NCBI GenBank assembly: GCA_902788095.1
Contig: CADAIT010000009.1
Span: forward strand, 29,442 to 93,441
Direction: 5' to 3'
DNA length: 64,000 nt
Source of the DNA: an uncultured Bacteroidia bacterium
GTDB lineage: Bacteria; Bacteroidota; Bacteroidia; Bacteroidales; UBA932
How positions within the stretch are numbered: position 1 is the stretch's first letter; each line of letters starts with the position of its first letter. A program made the position numbers and the translations under genes. This document shows, in pieces, positions 41,642 to 51,254 of this stretch. Under the pieces are notes generated by a model, which saw only the letters and a list, made by a program, of their open reading frames with translations, made no database searches and was not told the origin of the DNA.

Positions 41642-42280
41642 ATGAAAAAATTATTTTCCGTTCTGGCCCTGGCTGCCGTAGTCGCAGTCTCCGCCAACGC
41701 CCAGAACTCCTCCCTGGGCAGCATCCTGGGTAAACTGGGCAACAGCAGCACCCTGGGCAACATCCTCACCAATGCCGCCGGTGCCATCTATTCCGGCCCC
41801 GTGACGCTCAATGGCACGTATTCCTACAACGGCATCGCCGTTTCCGCCACCAGCTCCGAGGGCGGCATCGTCTCCAGCCTGGCCGGCACCGCCGTTACTT
41901 CCGGCATCGAGTCCAAGGCCGACGAATACCTGGCCAAAATCGGCGTAAAGCCCGGCCTCATGACCTGGACGTTCAACAGCAGCGACAACACGTTCACCGT
42001 GAACGTGGCGGGCATCTCCATCCCCGGCAAGTACAAAGTGGGCGATGGTGAAAAAACCGTCACCCTCTCCTTCGGCAAGTCCTTCCAGTTCCTGAGCATG
42101 CCCGGCACCCTGGAGAGCTCCATGAGCGGCGCCCGTGTCCTCTTCACCGCGGACAAGGCCATGGCCTTCTTCAAGAAGCTGTCCGGCGTCCTGAGCCAGT
42201 CTTCCTCGCAGGTGGCTGGTGTCGCCAAACTGGCCAGCGGCTACGACAATTTCCGCATCGGCTTCAAGCTGAGCAAGTAA
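41642..42280 (+). CDS. DUF4923-family secreted protein
   Basis: The 212-residue protein has a signal peptide (MKKLFSVLALAAVVAVSANA) and the features of DUF4923: a helical lead-in (LGSILGKLGNSSTLGNILTN), then a lipocalin-like beta part (GPVTLNGTYSYNGIAVSATS, LMTWTFNSSDNTFTVNVAGI) and a C-terminal FRIGFKLSK. The role is unknown; it is a common periplasmic or outer-membrane family in Bacteroidales. It follows the ThiL-like gene after 15 nt and is followed by a terminator. Confidence 0.82.
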   Translation: MKKLFSVLALAAVVAVSANAQNSSLGSILGKLGNSSTLGNILTNAAGAIYSGPVTLNGTYSYNGIAVSATSSEGGIVSSLAGTAVTSGIESKADEYLAKIGVKPGLMTWTFNSSDNTFTVNVAGISIPGKYKVGDGEKTVTLSFGKSFQFLSMPGTLESSMSGARVLFTADKAMAFFKKLSGVLSQSSSQVAGVAKLASGYDNFRIGFKLSK

Positions 42281-42318
42281 TCTGCCCCTGCCCGTGCGGC
42301 ATCGGCCCGGATTCAACG

Positions 42319-42345
42319 CCGGCTCCCACTCGGGGGCCGGTTTTT
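42319..42345 (+). terminator. Rho-independent terminator
   Basis: A stem CCGGCTCCC / GGGGGCCGG (one wobble pair) with a four-base loop is followed by TTTTT. Confidence 0.85.
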
Positions 42346-42365
42346 GTTGCCTCACTGCTGATGGA

Positions 42366-42442
42366 TGGTAAAATTTTTACCACCTACCCGCAAAAACGCC
42401 CGATTTTGCTTGTGGGTGGCAAATATATTGCCACCTACCCGC
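42366..42442. repeat. Multi-hairpin structured repeat, copy A (upstream of dnaE)
   Basis: Four arms alternate: TGGTAAAA, TTTTACCACC, GGGTGGCAA and TTGCCACC. The first pairs with the second and the third with the fourth; the second can also pair with the third around an inner GCAAAA/TTTTGC stem. Copy B at 46478-46552, on the other side of dnaE, keeps the same plan with different but complementary arms. Confidence 0.65.
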
Positions 42443-42540
42443 ATCGGGGACCGCTACGGGTACGGTTTGGGCCCCAAATGCGCCGCTAGCGGACCTTTCG
42501 GCCCGCCAGTGCTACGTTTTGCTGGGAAAGTGCGCCCGTG

Positions 42541-42610
42541 GCGGGACCAGCCGTTGAACCCAAGCGGGACCGGCCGTTGAACCCAAGCGGGACCGGCCGA
42601 TGAACCGGCC
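42541..42610 (+). repeat. Three tandem 23-bp repeats upstream of dnaE
   Basis: Units begin at 42541, 42564 and 42587 with GCGGGACC(A/G)GCCG. The first two differ by one base; the third diverges at its end. A 10-bp palindrome CCGCTAGCGG (42483-42492) and a CCCGCCA/TGGCGGG hairpin lie just before. The 398-nt gap between the DUF4923 gene and dnaE otherwise holds no gene. Confidence 0.7.
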
Positions 42611-42641
42611 GGGAAACCGGGCAAAATTGTTGATAACTTGA

Positions 42642-42673
42642 TTTGGGCGGACAAGGGAAAATCGTTACCTTTG
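42642..42673 (+). promoter_or_regulatory. dnaE promoter
   Basis: TTTG (42642-42645), 20 nt, TACCTTTG (42666-42673) is a full consensus match. The -7 box ends five bases before the ATG, so the message must be leaderless or nearly so. Confidence 0.75.
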
Positions 42674-42678
42674 TTCCT

Positions 42679-45600
42679 ATGAGTTTTGTGCATCTGCATG
42701 TCCACACCCAGTACTCCATCCTGGACGGACAATCTTCCATAGAGAACCTTTTCAACCGGGCGGACGAGCTGGGCATGCCGGCCCTGGCCATCACGGACCA
42801 CGGCAACATGTACGGTGTAAAGGAGTTCTTCAAATTTGCCAAGAAGCACCCTAACGTAAAGCCCATCATCGGCTGTGAGATATATGTTTCCAAAGGGGAC
42901 CATCGCAAAAAGGAAAAAGGCTATTACCACCTTATCCTCCTGGCCAAGAACTACACCGGCTACCTGAACCTGGTGAAGATTGTCTCGGAGGGGCACATCA
43001 ACGGCATGTACTACCGTCCCCGCGTGAGCCATGAGGTCGTTGAGCAGTATCATGAAGGCCTCATCTGCTCCAGCGCCTGCCTGGCCGGCGAGGTTCCGCG
43101 CGCCATCATGGCCCATGACGATGAAGCCGTGGAAAAAGCCATCCTGTGGCACAAGCGCGTGTTCGGGGAGGACTATTACCTGGAGGTGATGAAGCACAAG
43201 ACGGAGGTCTCCGGACTGGACAACCAGCTGTACCGGGACCAGTGCTACTACACGGAAGAAATTTTCAAGCTGGCGGAAAAGTATGGGGTGAAGGTCATCG
43301 CCACCAACGACGCCCACTTCGTGCGCAAGGAAGACGGTCCCGTACACGACCGCCTCATCTGCCTCACGACCAACTCTTTTATCGACGACCCTGACCGTCT
43401 TCGCTACACCCAGCAGGAGTACATCAAGACGGAAGAGGAAATGCTTGCGCTGTTCCCGGACCATCCGGAAGCGCTGGCCAATACGCTGGAAGTGGCGGAA
43501 AAGGTGGAAAGCTATTCCATCGACCGGGAACCCGTACTTCCGGTGTTCGAGATTGACCCGGCTTTCATGGCCGAGATAGACACGTACCTGGAAAAATACA
43601 AGGACATCATCGATGCGGGCCGATGCGACAAGCATGGCACCTACCGCGGTGACGGCTTCTGTCATTCGGTGGCGTACCTGTGCCACCTGACCTACCTGGG
43701 CGCACACCAGCGTTACGGGGAAACGCTCACCCGGGAGCAGGAGGAGCGCATCGACTTCGAGCTCAAGACCATCTGCCGCATGGGCTTCCCGGACTACTTC
43801 CTCATTGTGCAGGACTACATTGCCGCTTCCCGCGCCATGGGCTCCATGGTGGGCCCCGGCCGTGGTTCCGCTGCCGGCTCCGTGGTGGCTTACTGCCTCA
43901 AAATCACCAACCTGGACCCCATCAAGTACCAGCTCCTGTTCGAGCGTTTCCTGAATCCGGACCGTATCTCCATGCCGGATATCGATGTGGATTTCGAGGA
44001 CCTTACCAAAGCGCACCAGTACGTTGAGGACAAGTACGGGGCCTCCCATGTGTCCCGCGTCATTACCTTCGGCACCATGGCCGCCAAAAGCGCCATAAAG
44101 GACGTTGCGCGCATCAGCCATCTGAGCATCGACGAGAGCAACCGCCTCACCAAGATGGTGCCGGACCGCCTGAGCGAAAGAATAGAGAAGGAATATCCCT
44201 TCAACCCCAAGCTGGACCAGCTCAAACCCGGTTTCAAGAAGGTGGAACGGGACGGAAAAACCTACCAGGTGGGGCTGGAGGACGTGGACGTAAAAATCAA
44301 CCTGAAGAACTGCTATCGGCTGGTGCCCGAGTTCATTGAAGAGCTCAAGAACGGACCGGATATCACCAAGGAAGTCCTGAAGTATGCGCAGGCGCTGGAA
44401 GGCTGCGTGCGGCAGGTGGGCATGCATGCCTGCGCCACCATCATCGGCCGCGGAGACCTGACGGGATACCTGCCCATCACCTTGTCCAAGGACAAAGAAA
44501 CCGGCGAGGACGTGCGCACATCGCAGTACGACGGCCACTATATTGAGGATGTAGGCATGCTCAAGATGGACTTTCTGGGGCTCATTACCCTGTCCATCAT
44601 CCACAACTGCCTGGACCTCATCAAAGAGCATCACGGAGAAGAAATTGATATTGAGGCGATTCCCATCGACGACGCGCCCACGTATGAACTCTACGGCCGC
44701 GGAGACACCACCGCCGTGTTCCAGTTTGAATCGGAGGGTATGAAAACCTGGCTGCAGAAGCTGCGCCCGTCCCGTTTCGAGGACCTCATCGCCATGAACG
44801 CCCTTTACCGGCCCGGGCCGATGGATTATATCCCGGACTTTGTGGCCCGCAAACTGGGCGAACAGACCATTGAGTACGACCTCCCGGAAATGGAGGAATA
44901 TCTGCAGGACACCTACGGCGTCACGGTGTATCAGGAGCAGGTGATGCTGCTGTCCCAGAAACTGGCCGGCTTCACCAAAGGCGAGGCGGATAAACTGCGC
45001 AAAGCCATGGGCAAGAAGCAGATAGACATCCTGAACTCCCTGAAGGACAAATTCATGACAGGCGGCCAGGCCAACGGCCATCCGGAAAAGGTGCTGGACA
45101 AAATTTGGAAGGACTGGGAAAAGTTCGCCCAGTACGCCTTCAACAAGTCCCACGCCACCTGCTACGCTTGGGTGAGCTACCAAACCGGCTGGCTCAAATG
45201 CCATTACCCCTCGGAATTCTTCGCCAGTTGCCTGAACTGTGCCAAAAGCATGGATGAAATCACCAAAATCATGGACGATTGCAAAGGCCATGGTATCAAG
45301 GTGCTCAGTCCGGATATCAATGAGAGTGACGGCCACTTCACCGTGAACAAGAACGGCGATGTGCGCTTCGCCCTGGGTTCCATCAAAGGATTCGGCGCCA
45401 ACGTGGTGGACGCCATTGTCAGGGAAAGGGAAGAAAACGGCTTGTTTACAGATGTTTACGACTTTGTGGAGCGGATGGCCGGCAGCGTGAACCGCAAGAG
45501 CTTCGAAAACCTAGTGAACTCCGGCGCCCTGGACAGCTTCGGCCATAAACGCAGCATGTACTTCCAGTTCGGGCGGGGAGGAGAAATGTTTATCGACCTG

Positions 45601-46416
45601 ATTACCCGTTACGGGGATCTGTATAAGAACGACACCGTATCCAGCGCCGCATCGCTGTTTGGCGACATGGAAGAGATGAAGCCGGAGCGGCCGCCGCTGC
45701 CGGAGAACGAGGGCGACATGGACATCATGGAGCTGTTGCAGCGGGAAAAAGACCTGGTAGGCATGTATTTAAGCTCGCATCCGCTGGACCGCTACGAGTT
45801 CGAGATGCACAATTTCACCAACTGCCAGCTGGCGGACCTGGGGAATTTCGTGGCCGATTGCGAGAGCAAGAAAAAGACCGCCAAGGTGTATGTGGCGGGG
45901 ATTGTCACGGATTTCAAGCAACTTACCACCAAGACGGGCAAACCGTACTCCCGCACCATGCTGGAGGACTACAGCGGCTCCTATGAACTCACGCTCTTCG
46001 GCAAGGACCACGAAACCTTCATGCAGTACATGCAGCCCAAGGCCACTTTGTTCCTGGAGGGTGTCGTGGAGGAGAAATTCTTCCTGAAGCCGGAGGAGCG
46101 TGCACAGGGAAAAACGGCTCCGTACGTGTTTAAGGTGAAGAAAGTCACCCTGCTGGGCAACATTTCGGACGACCTGCTTACGGGCTTCTGCATGGACATC
46201 GACACGCCCATGCTCACCCAGCAGTTCCGTCAGGACCTGGTGAGGGTCGTGCGCAAGCACAAGGGCAAGATTCCGCTCACGCTGTACCTGTTCGACCCCG
46301 GCACCCGCTACCGTATCCAATTCTATTCCAAGAAGTTCCAAGTCGCCGTTACCTCCGACTTCATCCGCGACCTCCGTGCCATCGGCGTGGATAAGTACGA
46401 AGTCCAGCGTCGATAG
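42679..46416 (+). CDS. dnaE: DNA polymerase III subunit alpha
   Basis: The 1245-residue C-family polymerase begins with the PHP domain (FVHLHVHTQYSILDGQSS, ITDHGNMYGVKEF). It carries the palm region with GPGRGSAAGSVVAYCLKITN and the catalytic aspartates in PDIDVDFED (433-441), then TVYQEQVMLLSQKLAGFTKG, helix-hairpin-helix and OB-fold domains (VAGIVTDFKQLTTKTGKPYS). It is the replicative polymerase. Length is slightly above the usual 1160, as is common in Bacteroidetes. The start at 42679 fits both the PHP motif and the promoter. It stands alone between structured repeats. Confidence 0.97.
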   Translation: MSFVHLHVHTQYSILDGQSSIENLFNRADELGMPALAITDHGNMYGVKEFFKFAKKHPNVKPIIGCEIYVSKGDHRKKEKGYYHLILLAKNYTGYLNLVKIVSEGHINGMYYRPRVSHEVVEQYHEGLICSSACLAGEVPRAIMAHDDEAVEKAILWHKRVFGEDYYLEVMKHKTEVSGLDNQLYRDQCYYTEEIFKLAEKYGVKVIATNDAHFVRKEDGPVHDRLICLTTNSFIDDPDRLRYTQQEYIKTEEEMLALFPDHPEALANTLEVAEKVESYSIDREPVLPVFEIDPAFMAEIDTYLEKYKDIIDAGRCDKHGTYRGDGFCHSVAYLCHLTYLGAHQRYGETLTREQEERIDFELKTICRMGFPDYFLIVQDYIAASRAMGSMVGPGRGSAAGSVVAYCLKITNLDPIKYQLLFERFLNPDRISMPDIDVDFEDLTKAHQYVEDKYGASHVSRVITFGTMAAKSAIKDVARISHLSIDESNRLTKMVPDRLSERIEKEYPFNPKLDQLKPGFKKVERDGKTYQVGLEDVDVKINLKNCYRLVPEFIEELKNGPDITKEVLKYAQALEGCVRQVGMHACATIIGRGDLTGYLPITLSKDKETGEDVRTSQYDGHYIEDVGMLKMDFLGLITLSIIHNCLDLIKEHHGEEIDIEAIPIDDAPTYELYGRGDTTAVFQFESEGMKTWLQKLRPSRFEDLIAMNALYRPGPMDYIPDFVARKLGEQTIEYDLPEMEEYLQDTYGVTVYQEQVMLLSQKLAGFTKGEADKLRKAMGKKQIDILNSLKDKFMTGGQANGHPEKVLDKIWKDWEKFAQYAFNKSHATCYAWVSYQTGWLKCHYPSEFFASCLNCAKSMDEITKIMDDCKGHGIKVLSPDINESDGHFTVNKNGDVRFALGSIKGFGANVVDAIVREREENGLFTDVYDFVERMAGSVNRKSFENLVNSGALDSFGHKRSMYFQFGRGGEMFIDLITRYGDLYKNDTVSSAASLFGDMEEMKPERPPLPENEGDMDIMELLQREKDLVGMYLSSHPLDRYEFEMHNFTNCQLADLGNFVADCESKKKTAKVYVAGIVTDFKQLTTKTGKPYSRTMLEDYSGSYELTLFGKDHETFMQYMQPKATLFLEGVVEEKFFLKPEERAQGKTAPYVFKVKKVTLLGNISDDLLTGFCMDIDTPMLTQQFRQDLVRVVRKHKGKIPLTLYLFDPGTRYRIQFYSKKFQVAVTSDFIRDLRAIGVDKYEVQRR

Positions 46417-46477
46417 GCCCGCCAAGGAGCATTTGCCTCAGGCGTTTAGCTGTCACATGGGTGATCCCGGGTGCGGT

Positions 46478-46552
46478 TAACTGGTAAAAATTTGACCAGT
46501 TACCAGCAAAAAAGGCCGATTTTGCGGGTAACTGGCGAAAAATCAACCAGCT
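46478..46552. repeat. Multi-hairpin structured repeat, copy B (downstream of dnaE)
   Basis: TAACTGGT pairs with ACCAGTTA (46478-46502); CCAGTTACC (46496-46504) pairs with GGTAACTGG (46527-46535) around an inner GCAAAA/TTTTGC stem; ACTGG then pairs with CCAG. The inner block GCAAAAANGNCCGATTTTGC is shared with copy A. The rest of the 225-nt gap to secDF holds only the secDF terminator. Confidence 0.65.
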
Positions 46553-46586
46553 AAAAACACCGGCCCCCGAGATGGGAGCCGGTGTT
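46553..46586 (-). terminator. Rho-independent terminator of secDF
   Basis: On the minus strand AACACCGGC / GCCGGTGTT form a 9-bp stem that extends with partial pairing, followed by TTTTTA. It lies 56 nt past the secDF stop. Confidence 0.8.
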
Positions 46587-46641
46587 CAATCAAGGTCGCC
46601 CAAGTACACCCCGGGCCAACCATAATGGCAGGAGGCGGCAA

Positions 46642-49584
46642 TTACTTCTTCTGCTCTTTCTTCTTGGCGCTCATGGTGGCGTCGTACATGATGGGCGTAC
46701 CAATCATGATGGAAGCGTAAGTACCGATGATAACACCCAGGCACAGGGCCACGGCCAGACCGCGGATGCTTTCACCGCCGAAGATGGCGATGGCGAGCAT
46801 AGGCAGCAAGGTGGATACGGAGGTGTTGAGGGTACGGGTGAGCGTTGCGTTGAGAGCGGTGTTCACCGTGGTGCGGAAGTCTTCCTTCGGGTGCAGGCCG
46901 CGCTGTTCACGGATACGGTCGAAGATAACCACGTTATCGTTGATGGCGTAACCGATGATGGTCAGGATGGCGGCGATGAACGTCTGGTCCACATCCAGGT
47001 TGAACGGCAGGATACCGTTGAACAGGGAGAAGAAGCCGATGACGATGAGAGCCGTGTGGGCCAGGGAGACCACGCCGCCCAGACCCCAGGTCCAGCCCTT
47101 GAAGCGGAAGGCGATGTAGGCGAAGATGGCCAGGAGGGCCAGGAATACGGCGATGAATGCGCTGCGGGTAATGTCACGGGCGATGGTAGGACCCACCTTG
47201 TCGGAGGAAATGATACCGTTGGGGTTCTCCAGAGTGGACGTGAAGTCGGCCAGCTGGATATTCTCCGCATAGAAGCCCTTCAAGGCGTTGTACAGCAGGC
47301 CTTCAACCTCGGCGTCAACCTCGGTGCTTTCCTGCTCGTTCTTGTACTGGGTGGTAATCTTCATCTGGGCGTCGCCGCCGAACTGCTTCACTTCCACGGA
47401 ATACTGGTCGATGCCGGCAGCGGCAGCGGCCTCCTGGAAGGTAGACTCCACGGAAGTACGGACCTCTTCAGCAGTAACGCTCTTGTCGAAGCGGACCACA
47501 TAGGTACGGCCGCCGGTGAAGTCCACACCATAGCTGAAGCCCTTGAAGGCGATGCTGGCGATGGAAATCACGATGAGGGCGCCGGAGATGATATAAGACC
47601 ACTTCTTGAGGCCGATGAAATCGACCTTGGTGTTCTTGAGGATATTGGCGGTAAGCTTGTTGCTCATGGCAACCGTCTTGCCGGCCTTGATACGGTCGTC
47701 GAAGATGATGCGGGTGATGAAGATGGAGGTGAGCACCGACGTGATGATACCGATAATCAGGGTGGTGGCAAAGCCCTGCACGGGACCGGAACCGAAGATG
47801 TAGAGGATGATACCGGTGATGAGGGTGGTCAGCTGACCGTCGATAATGGCGCTGTAGGCGTTCTTGTAACCGTCATGCACGGCCAGGGAGAAGCCCTTGC
47901 CGGCAGCCAGTTCTTCCTTGATGCGTTCGTAGATAATCACGTTGGCGTCCACGGCCATACCCAAGGTAAGCACGAGACCGGCGATACCGGGCAGGGTGAG
48001 GACGGCGCCGAAGGAAACCAGCACGCCGAACAGCAGGAGCACGTTGCACAGCAGGGCGATATCGGCAATGAGACCGGCGCCCTGGTAGAAGAATACCATG
48101 TAGATGAGCACCAGGCAGAAGGCAATCAGGAAGGAGATGAGACCGGCCTTGATGGATGCGGAACCCAGGGAAGGACCGACCACCTGCTCCTGGATGATGG
48201 TGGCAGGGGCGGGGAGCTTACCGGATTTGAGCACGTTGGCAAGGTCCTCGGCTTCCTGTACGTCGAAGTTGCCGGTAATCTCGGAGGAGCCGCCGGTAAT
48301 TTCGGTGTTCACGGTAGGATAGGAGTACACCAGACCGTCCAGGACGATGGCAACCTGCTTGCCGATGTTGTCCTTGGTGAGACGGGCCCAGATGGAGGCG
48401 CCCTCGGCATTCATGGTCATGGAGACGGAGGGAGCTCCGTTTCCGCCGTTCTGCGCGCCGTTGAAGTTCACGCGGGCATCGGTGACCACGCCGCCGTCAA
48501 GGGGAGCCTTTCCGTCACGGGAGTTCACCTTGATGGCAACCAGTTCATACAGGTTGCTGCCTTTCACCATGTCGGTGGGCTTGACGGACCACAGGCCCTT
48601 GAAGCCGGCGGGGAGCACATCCGAAGCCATGGCCAGGTACTGGTTCACCTTCACGGTGTCCACGCCCTGGGCGAAGCCGATGCAGGCGTTGTTCCACCCG
48701 GAGGGGGAGAGCACCTGGAACAGGGGATTGGCCACGGCGGTGGAATCTCCCAGGTTGCCCAGGATTTCACTCACGCGTGCATCTACGGCATAGAGGTCCA
48801 CCTCGTTGCCCTGATACGTGGGCCAGAATTCCAGGGAAGCGGTGCCCTGCAGGAGCTTGCGCACACGCTCGGGGTCTTTCACGCCCGGCAGTTCGATGAG
48901 GATTTTGCCGGAGTTGCCTACCTGCTGGATGTTGGGCTGGGTTACGCCAAAGCGGTCGATACGGTTGCGGAGCACGTTGAAGGAGTTGTCAACGGCGCTC
49001 TTGGCCTCGGCGCGGATTACGTTGACGACCTCGGCGTTGGTGGCGTCGTTGGACACTTTGTCGCGGAGCTCATAGGTGGCGAAAATCTCTGCCAGACGGC
49101 GCTGCGGGGCGACTTGGTTCCAGGCATCCGCAAACAGGCCGATGAAATCCTGGCTGGAGTTCACGTTGTTCTGCTTGGCCTGCGCCAGCGCAGCCGCGAA
49201 GTCCGGATCCTGGCTGTTGCCGGAAAGCGCTTTCACCAGGTCTTCCAGCTGCACCTGCAGCATGACGTTCATACCGCCTTTCAGGTCCAGACCCAGGTTA
49301 ATTTCTTTTTCTTTCACGCTCTGGTAGGTGTATCCGAAGAATACCTTTTCCGAGCTGATGGAGTCAATGTAGGCTCTGTTTCTGATGTTGGCCACGGAGT
49401 CCTGTACATATTCGCGGACTTCTGCGGCCACATTGTTAGACTCAACAAACTGCAGGGCTTGTTCCTCTGCATATTTGGCGGCTTTGTTCTCCTGGATGCG
49501 CGTTACGGCTGTGAAGGAGAGCTGCCAGATGCTGGCGATAGCGAGCAGAATGGCTACGAGTCTGATCCAACCTTTGCTTTGCAT
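46642..49584 (-). CDS. secDF: Protein translocase subunit SecDF (fused)
   Basis: The 980-residue protein joins SecD and SecF. The SecD part starts MQSKGWIRLVAILLAIASIW and has NLGLDLKGGMNVMLQVQLED, VLRNRIDRFGVTQPNIQQVG and GIAGLVLTLGMAVDANVIIY with ERIKEE. The SecF part begins around SYIISGALIVISIASIAFKG and has GVDFTGGRTYVVRFDKSVTA and YAINDNVVIFDRIREQRG. It uses proton-motive force to pull preproteins out of the SecYEG channel. The frame stays open to 49641, but the start at 49584 gives the normal membrane anchor. Fusion is usual in Bacteroidetes. Confidence 0.97.
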   Translation of the reverse strand: MQSKGWIRLVAILLAIASIWQLSFTAVTRIQENKAAKYAEEQALQFVESNNVAAEVREYVQDSVANIRNRAYIDSISSEKVFFGYTYQSVKEKEINLGLDLKGGMNVMLQVQLEDLVKALSGNSQDPDFAAALAQAKQNNVNSSQDFIGLFADAWNQVAPQRRLAEIFATYELRDKVSNDATNAEVVNVIRAEAKSAVDNSFNVLRNRIDRFGVTQPNIQQVGNSGKILIELPGVKDPERVRKLLQGTASLEFWPTYQGNEVDLYAVDARVSEILGNLGDSTAVANPLFQVLSPSGWNNACIGFAQGVDTVKVNQYLAMASDVLPAGFKGLWSVKPTDMVKGSNLYELVAIKVNSRDGKAPLDGGVVTDARVNFNGAQNGGNGAPSVSMTMNAEGASIWARLTKDNIGKQVAIVLDGLVYSYPTVNTEITGGSSEITGNFDVQEAEDLANVLKSGKLPAPATIIQEQVVGPSLGSASIKAGLISFLIAFCLVLIYMVFFYQGAGLIADIALLCNVLLLFGVLVSFGAVLTLPGIAGLVLTLGMAVDANVIIYERIKEELAAGKGFSLAVHDGYKNAYSAIIDGQLTTLITGIILYIFGSGPVQGFATTLIIGIITSVLTSIFITRIIFDDRIKAGKTVAMSNKLTANILKNTKVDFIGLKKWSYIISGALIVISIASIAFKGFSYGVDFTGGRTYVVRFDKSVTAEEVRTSVESTFQEAAAAAGIDQYSVEVKQFGGDAQMKITTQYKNEQESTEVDAEVEGLLYNALKGFYAENIQLADFTSTLENPNGIISSDKVGPTIARDITRSAFIAVFLALLAIFAYIAFRFKGWTWGLGGVVSLAHTALIVIGFFSLFNGILPFNLDVDQTFIAAILTIIGYAINDNVVIFDRIREQRGLHPKEDFRTTVNTALNATLTRTLNTSVSTLLPMLAIAIFGGESIRGLAVALCLGVIIGTYASIMIGTPIMYDATMSAKKKEQKK

Positions 49585-49655
49585 TTTTGTGTATGTTTTA
49601 AATTTACTTTTTAATTGGTATGGGGTAACATCTTTAGACACTACCGCAAAATAGG

Positions 49656-49730
49656 CTGCAAATTTACTAAATTTTTCTTATTTACGAAGAATATTTTGCA
49701 GATGCATGTCATAAAAATTTCGTAATTTTG
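49656..49730. promoter_or_regulatory. Divergent promoter region, secDF and PD40 gene
   Basis: The minus strand has TAAATTTG (49663-49656) toward secDF. The plus strand has TTTG (49695-49698) and TAATTTTG (49723-49730), with a spacing of 24 that is longer than usual, toward the gene at 49741. Both assignments are by motif. Confidence 0.45.
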
Positions 49731-49740
49731 CAAACTTGCA

Positions 49741-51252
49741 ATGAAGATGAAGCGAGTTCTTACCGGTATTATCCTCCTGCTGACGACAGGTGTTTCCCTG
49801 CAGGGACAGAATGTTCTGGACCGGCCGATGGCCATGACCATGCCCGTCGCTCCCGAACGCATGACCCTGGAGCAGATTGTGGAGCGGGCGGACAGCCTGC
49901 ACCGGGCCTATCGCTTCCGGGACGCCCTGGAGCTGTACCGGCTGGCCGGCGAAAGCGGCAAAGCGGCCCTTTCCCAGAACGGCATCAACCTGATGGACTT
50001 GTGCGCCAAGCCGCATGTAGTGGCGCGCCAGCGCTTCTCCCGCAAGGATTTCTTCCTGTATTATCCGCTTCCGCAGCACGCCTGGCATCCTTCGCCCAAC
50101 CAGCTGGATTCGTCGGAATTTTATCCCGTCTATTATCCCAAGGGGGCCGATGCCATCTATTACTCCGCGCGCGACCGCGCAGGTACGCGCAGCCTCTTTG
50201 TGACGGAGGACCTGGACAGCATCTGGCGTGCGCCCCGGCTGCTGGGCGAGTCGCTCCTGAGTATCGGCACGGAAATTTTTCCCATGCTGTCGCCGGACGG
50301 GCAAACGCTTTATTTTGCCTCCGACGGCCTCTTCGGGGTGGGCGGCTTCGACCTGTATATGTCCCGCTGGGATGCCGACGCCGGCCGATGGGGCGCTCCC
50401 GTGAACATGGGTTTCCCCTTCAATTCTCCCTCCGACGATTTCCTGCTCTGCGATACGCAGGACGGCAAATATACCCTTTTTGCCTCCAATCGTGAATGTG
50501 CTGCGGACAGCGTTTATGTCTATGTGCTGGACCGGGCGTCCCTGCAAAAGCGGGAAGCGGTGCGCGACGCAGCGGAACTGGCCGGCATCGCCGCGCTCCG
50601 GGCCGTGCAGGATCCCTCCCGCATGGATGCGGCGTCGGCCATGTCTTCGACTCCGCAGGAAAATGCGAATACGCGCCTATACACGCGTAAAATGGAAGAA
50701 GCGCGGCAGCTGCGCGACGCCATTTCGAAGGCCGATGTCCGGGCCGTACGGGATTCGCTGCTGACTCTGCTGGAGGAGGTGAACCTGGAAATCCGCCTGG
50801 TGGAGCGGAGTTTCCTGCAGAGCGGCGTGGTGGCCCAGGCGGAGGACAAGGAGGTGGTGGGCGCCTCGCTCAGCTATACCTTTGCCCGGAACGCCATGGG
50901 CGGCCGTTTCAAGCTGCGGCTGGGGACGCACGAGCCGTCGTCGGCCTTTCGTGTCATGCCGGTGGGCCGGTTCGCTGCGGACAACAAACTGCCGGACGGC
51001 ATCATCTACCAGATTGTGCTGTTTACTTCCGCCGGCCACGCGAGCCTGGACGACATCCGCGGCGTCACGCCTGTCTATGAACGTCTGGGTTCCAATCTGC
51101 GTTATTCCTATTCTACAGGGCTGTATCGGCACTACGATGCGGCGCTCCTGGACCTGAATACCCTTCGTACGCTGGGCTTTCCGGAGGCGCATATCGTGGC
51201 CTACCGGGATGGCCGGTCCATTCCGCTTTCCTTGGCGATAAACGAGGAATAA
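49741..51252 (+). CDS. PD40/WD40-like beta-propeller protein with SPOR-like C-terminus
   Basis: The 503-residue protein has a signal peptide (LTGIILLLTTGVSLQGQ), a TPR-like helical pair (VERADSLHRAYRFRDALELY), PD40 propeller repeats (GTEIFPMLSPDGQTLYFASD, GGFDLYMSRWD; DGKYTLFASNRE), a coiled middle and a C-terminal part that resembles SPOR (IIYQIVLFTSAGHASLDDIR, GLYRHYDAALLDLNTLRTLG). Related PD40 proteins occur in the T9SS group (PorE) and near the cell wall. SPOR domains bind denuded peptidoglycan, so a periplasmic scaffold role is inferred. Confidence 0.72.
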   Translation: MKMKRVLTGIILLLTTGVSLQGQNVLDRPMAMTMPVAPERMTLEQIVERADSLHRAYRFRDALELYRLAGESGKAALSQNGINLMDLCAKPHVVARQRFSRKDFFLYYPLPQHAWHPSPNQLDSSEFYPVYYPKGADAIYYSARDRAGTRSLFVTEDLDSIWRAPRLLGESLLSIGTEIFPMLSPDGQTLYFASDGLFGVGGFDLYMSRWDADAGRWGAPVNMGFPFNSPSDDFLLCDTQDGKYTLFASNRECAADSVYVYVLDRASLQKREAVRDAAELAGIAALRAVQDPSRMDAASAMSSTPQENANTRLYTRKMEEARQLRDAISKADVRAVRDSLLTLLEEVNLEIRLVERSFLQSGVVAQAEDKEVVGASLSYTFARNAMGGRFKLRLGTHEPSSAFRVMPVGRFAADNKLPDGIIYQIVLFTSAGHASLDDIRGVTPVYERLGSNLRYSYSTGLYRHYDAALLDLNTLRTLGFPEAHIVAYRDGRSIPLSLAINEE

Positions 51253-51254
51253 TC

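Noticed and set aside
49741-51252. Assignment of the PD40 protein as the T9SS component PorE
   Set aside because: It lacks a clear OmpA-type C-terminal domain, the C-terminus looks SPOR-like, and no other T9SS core gene is nearby.
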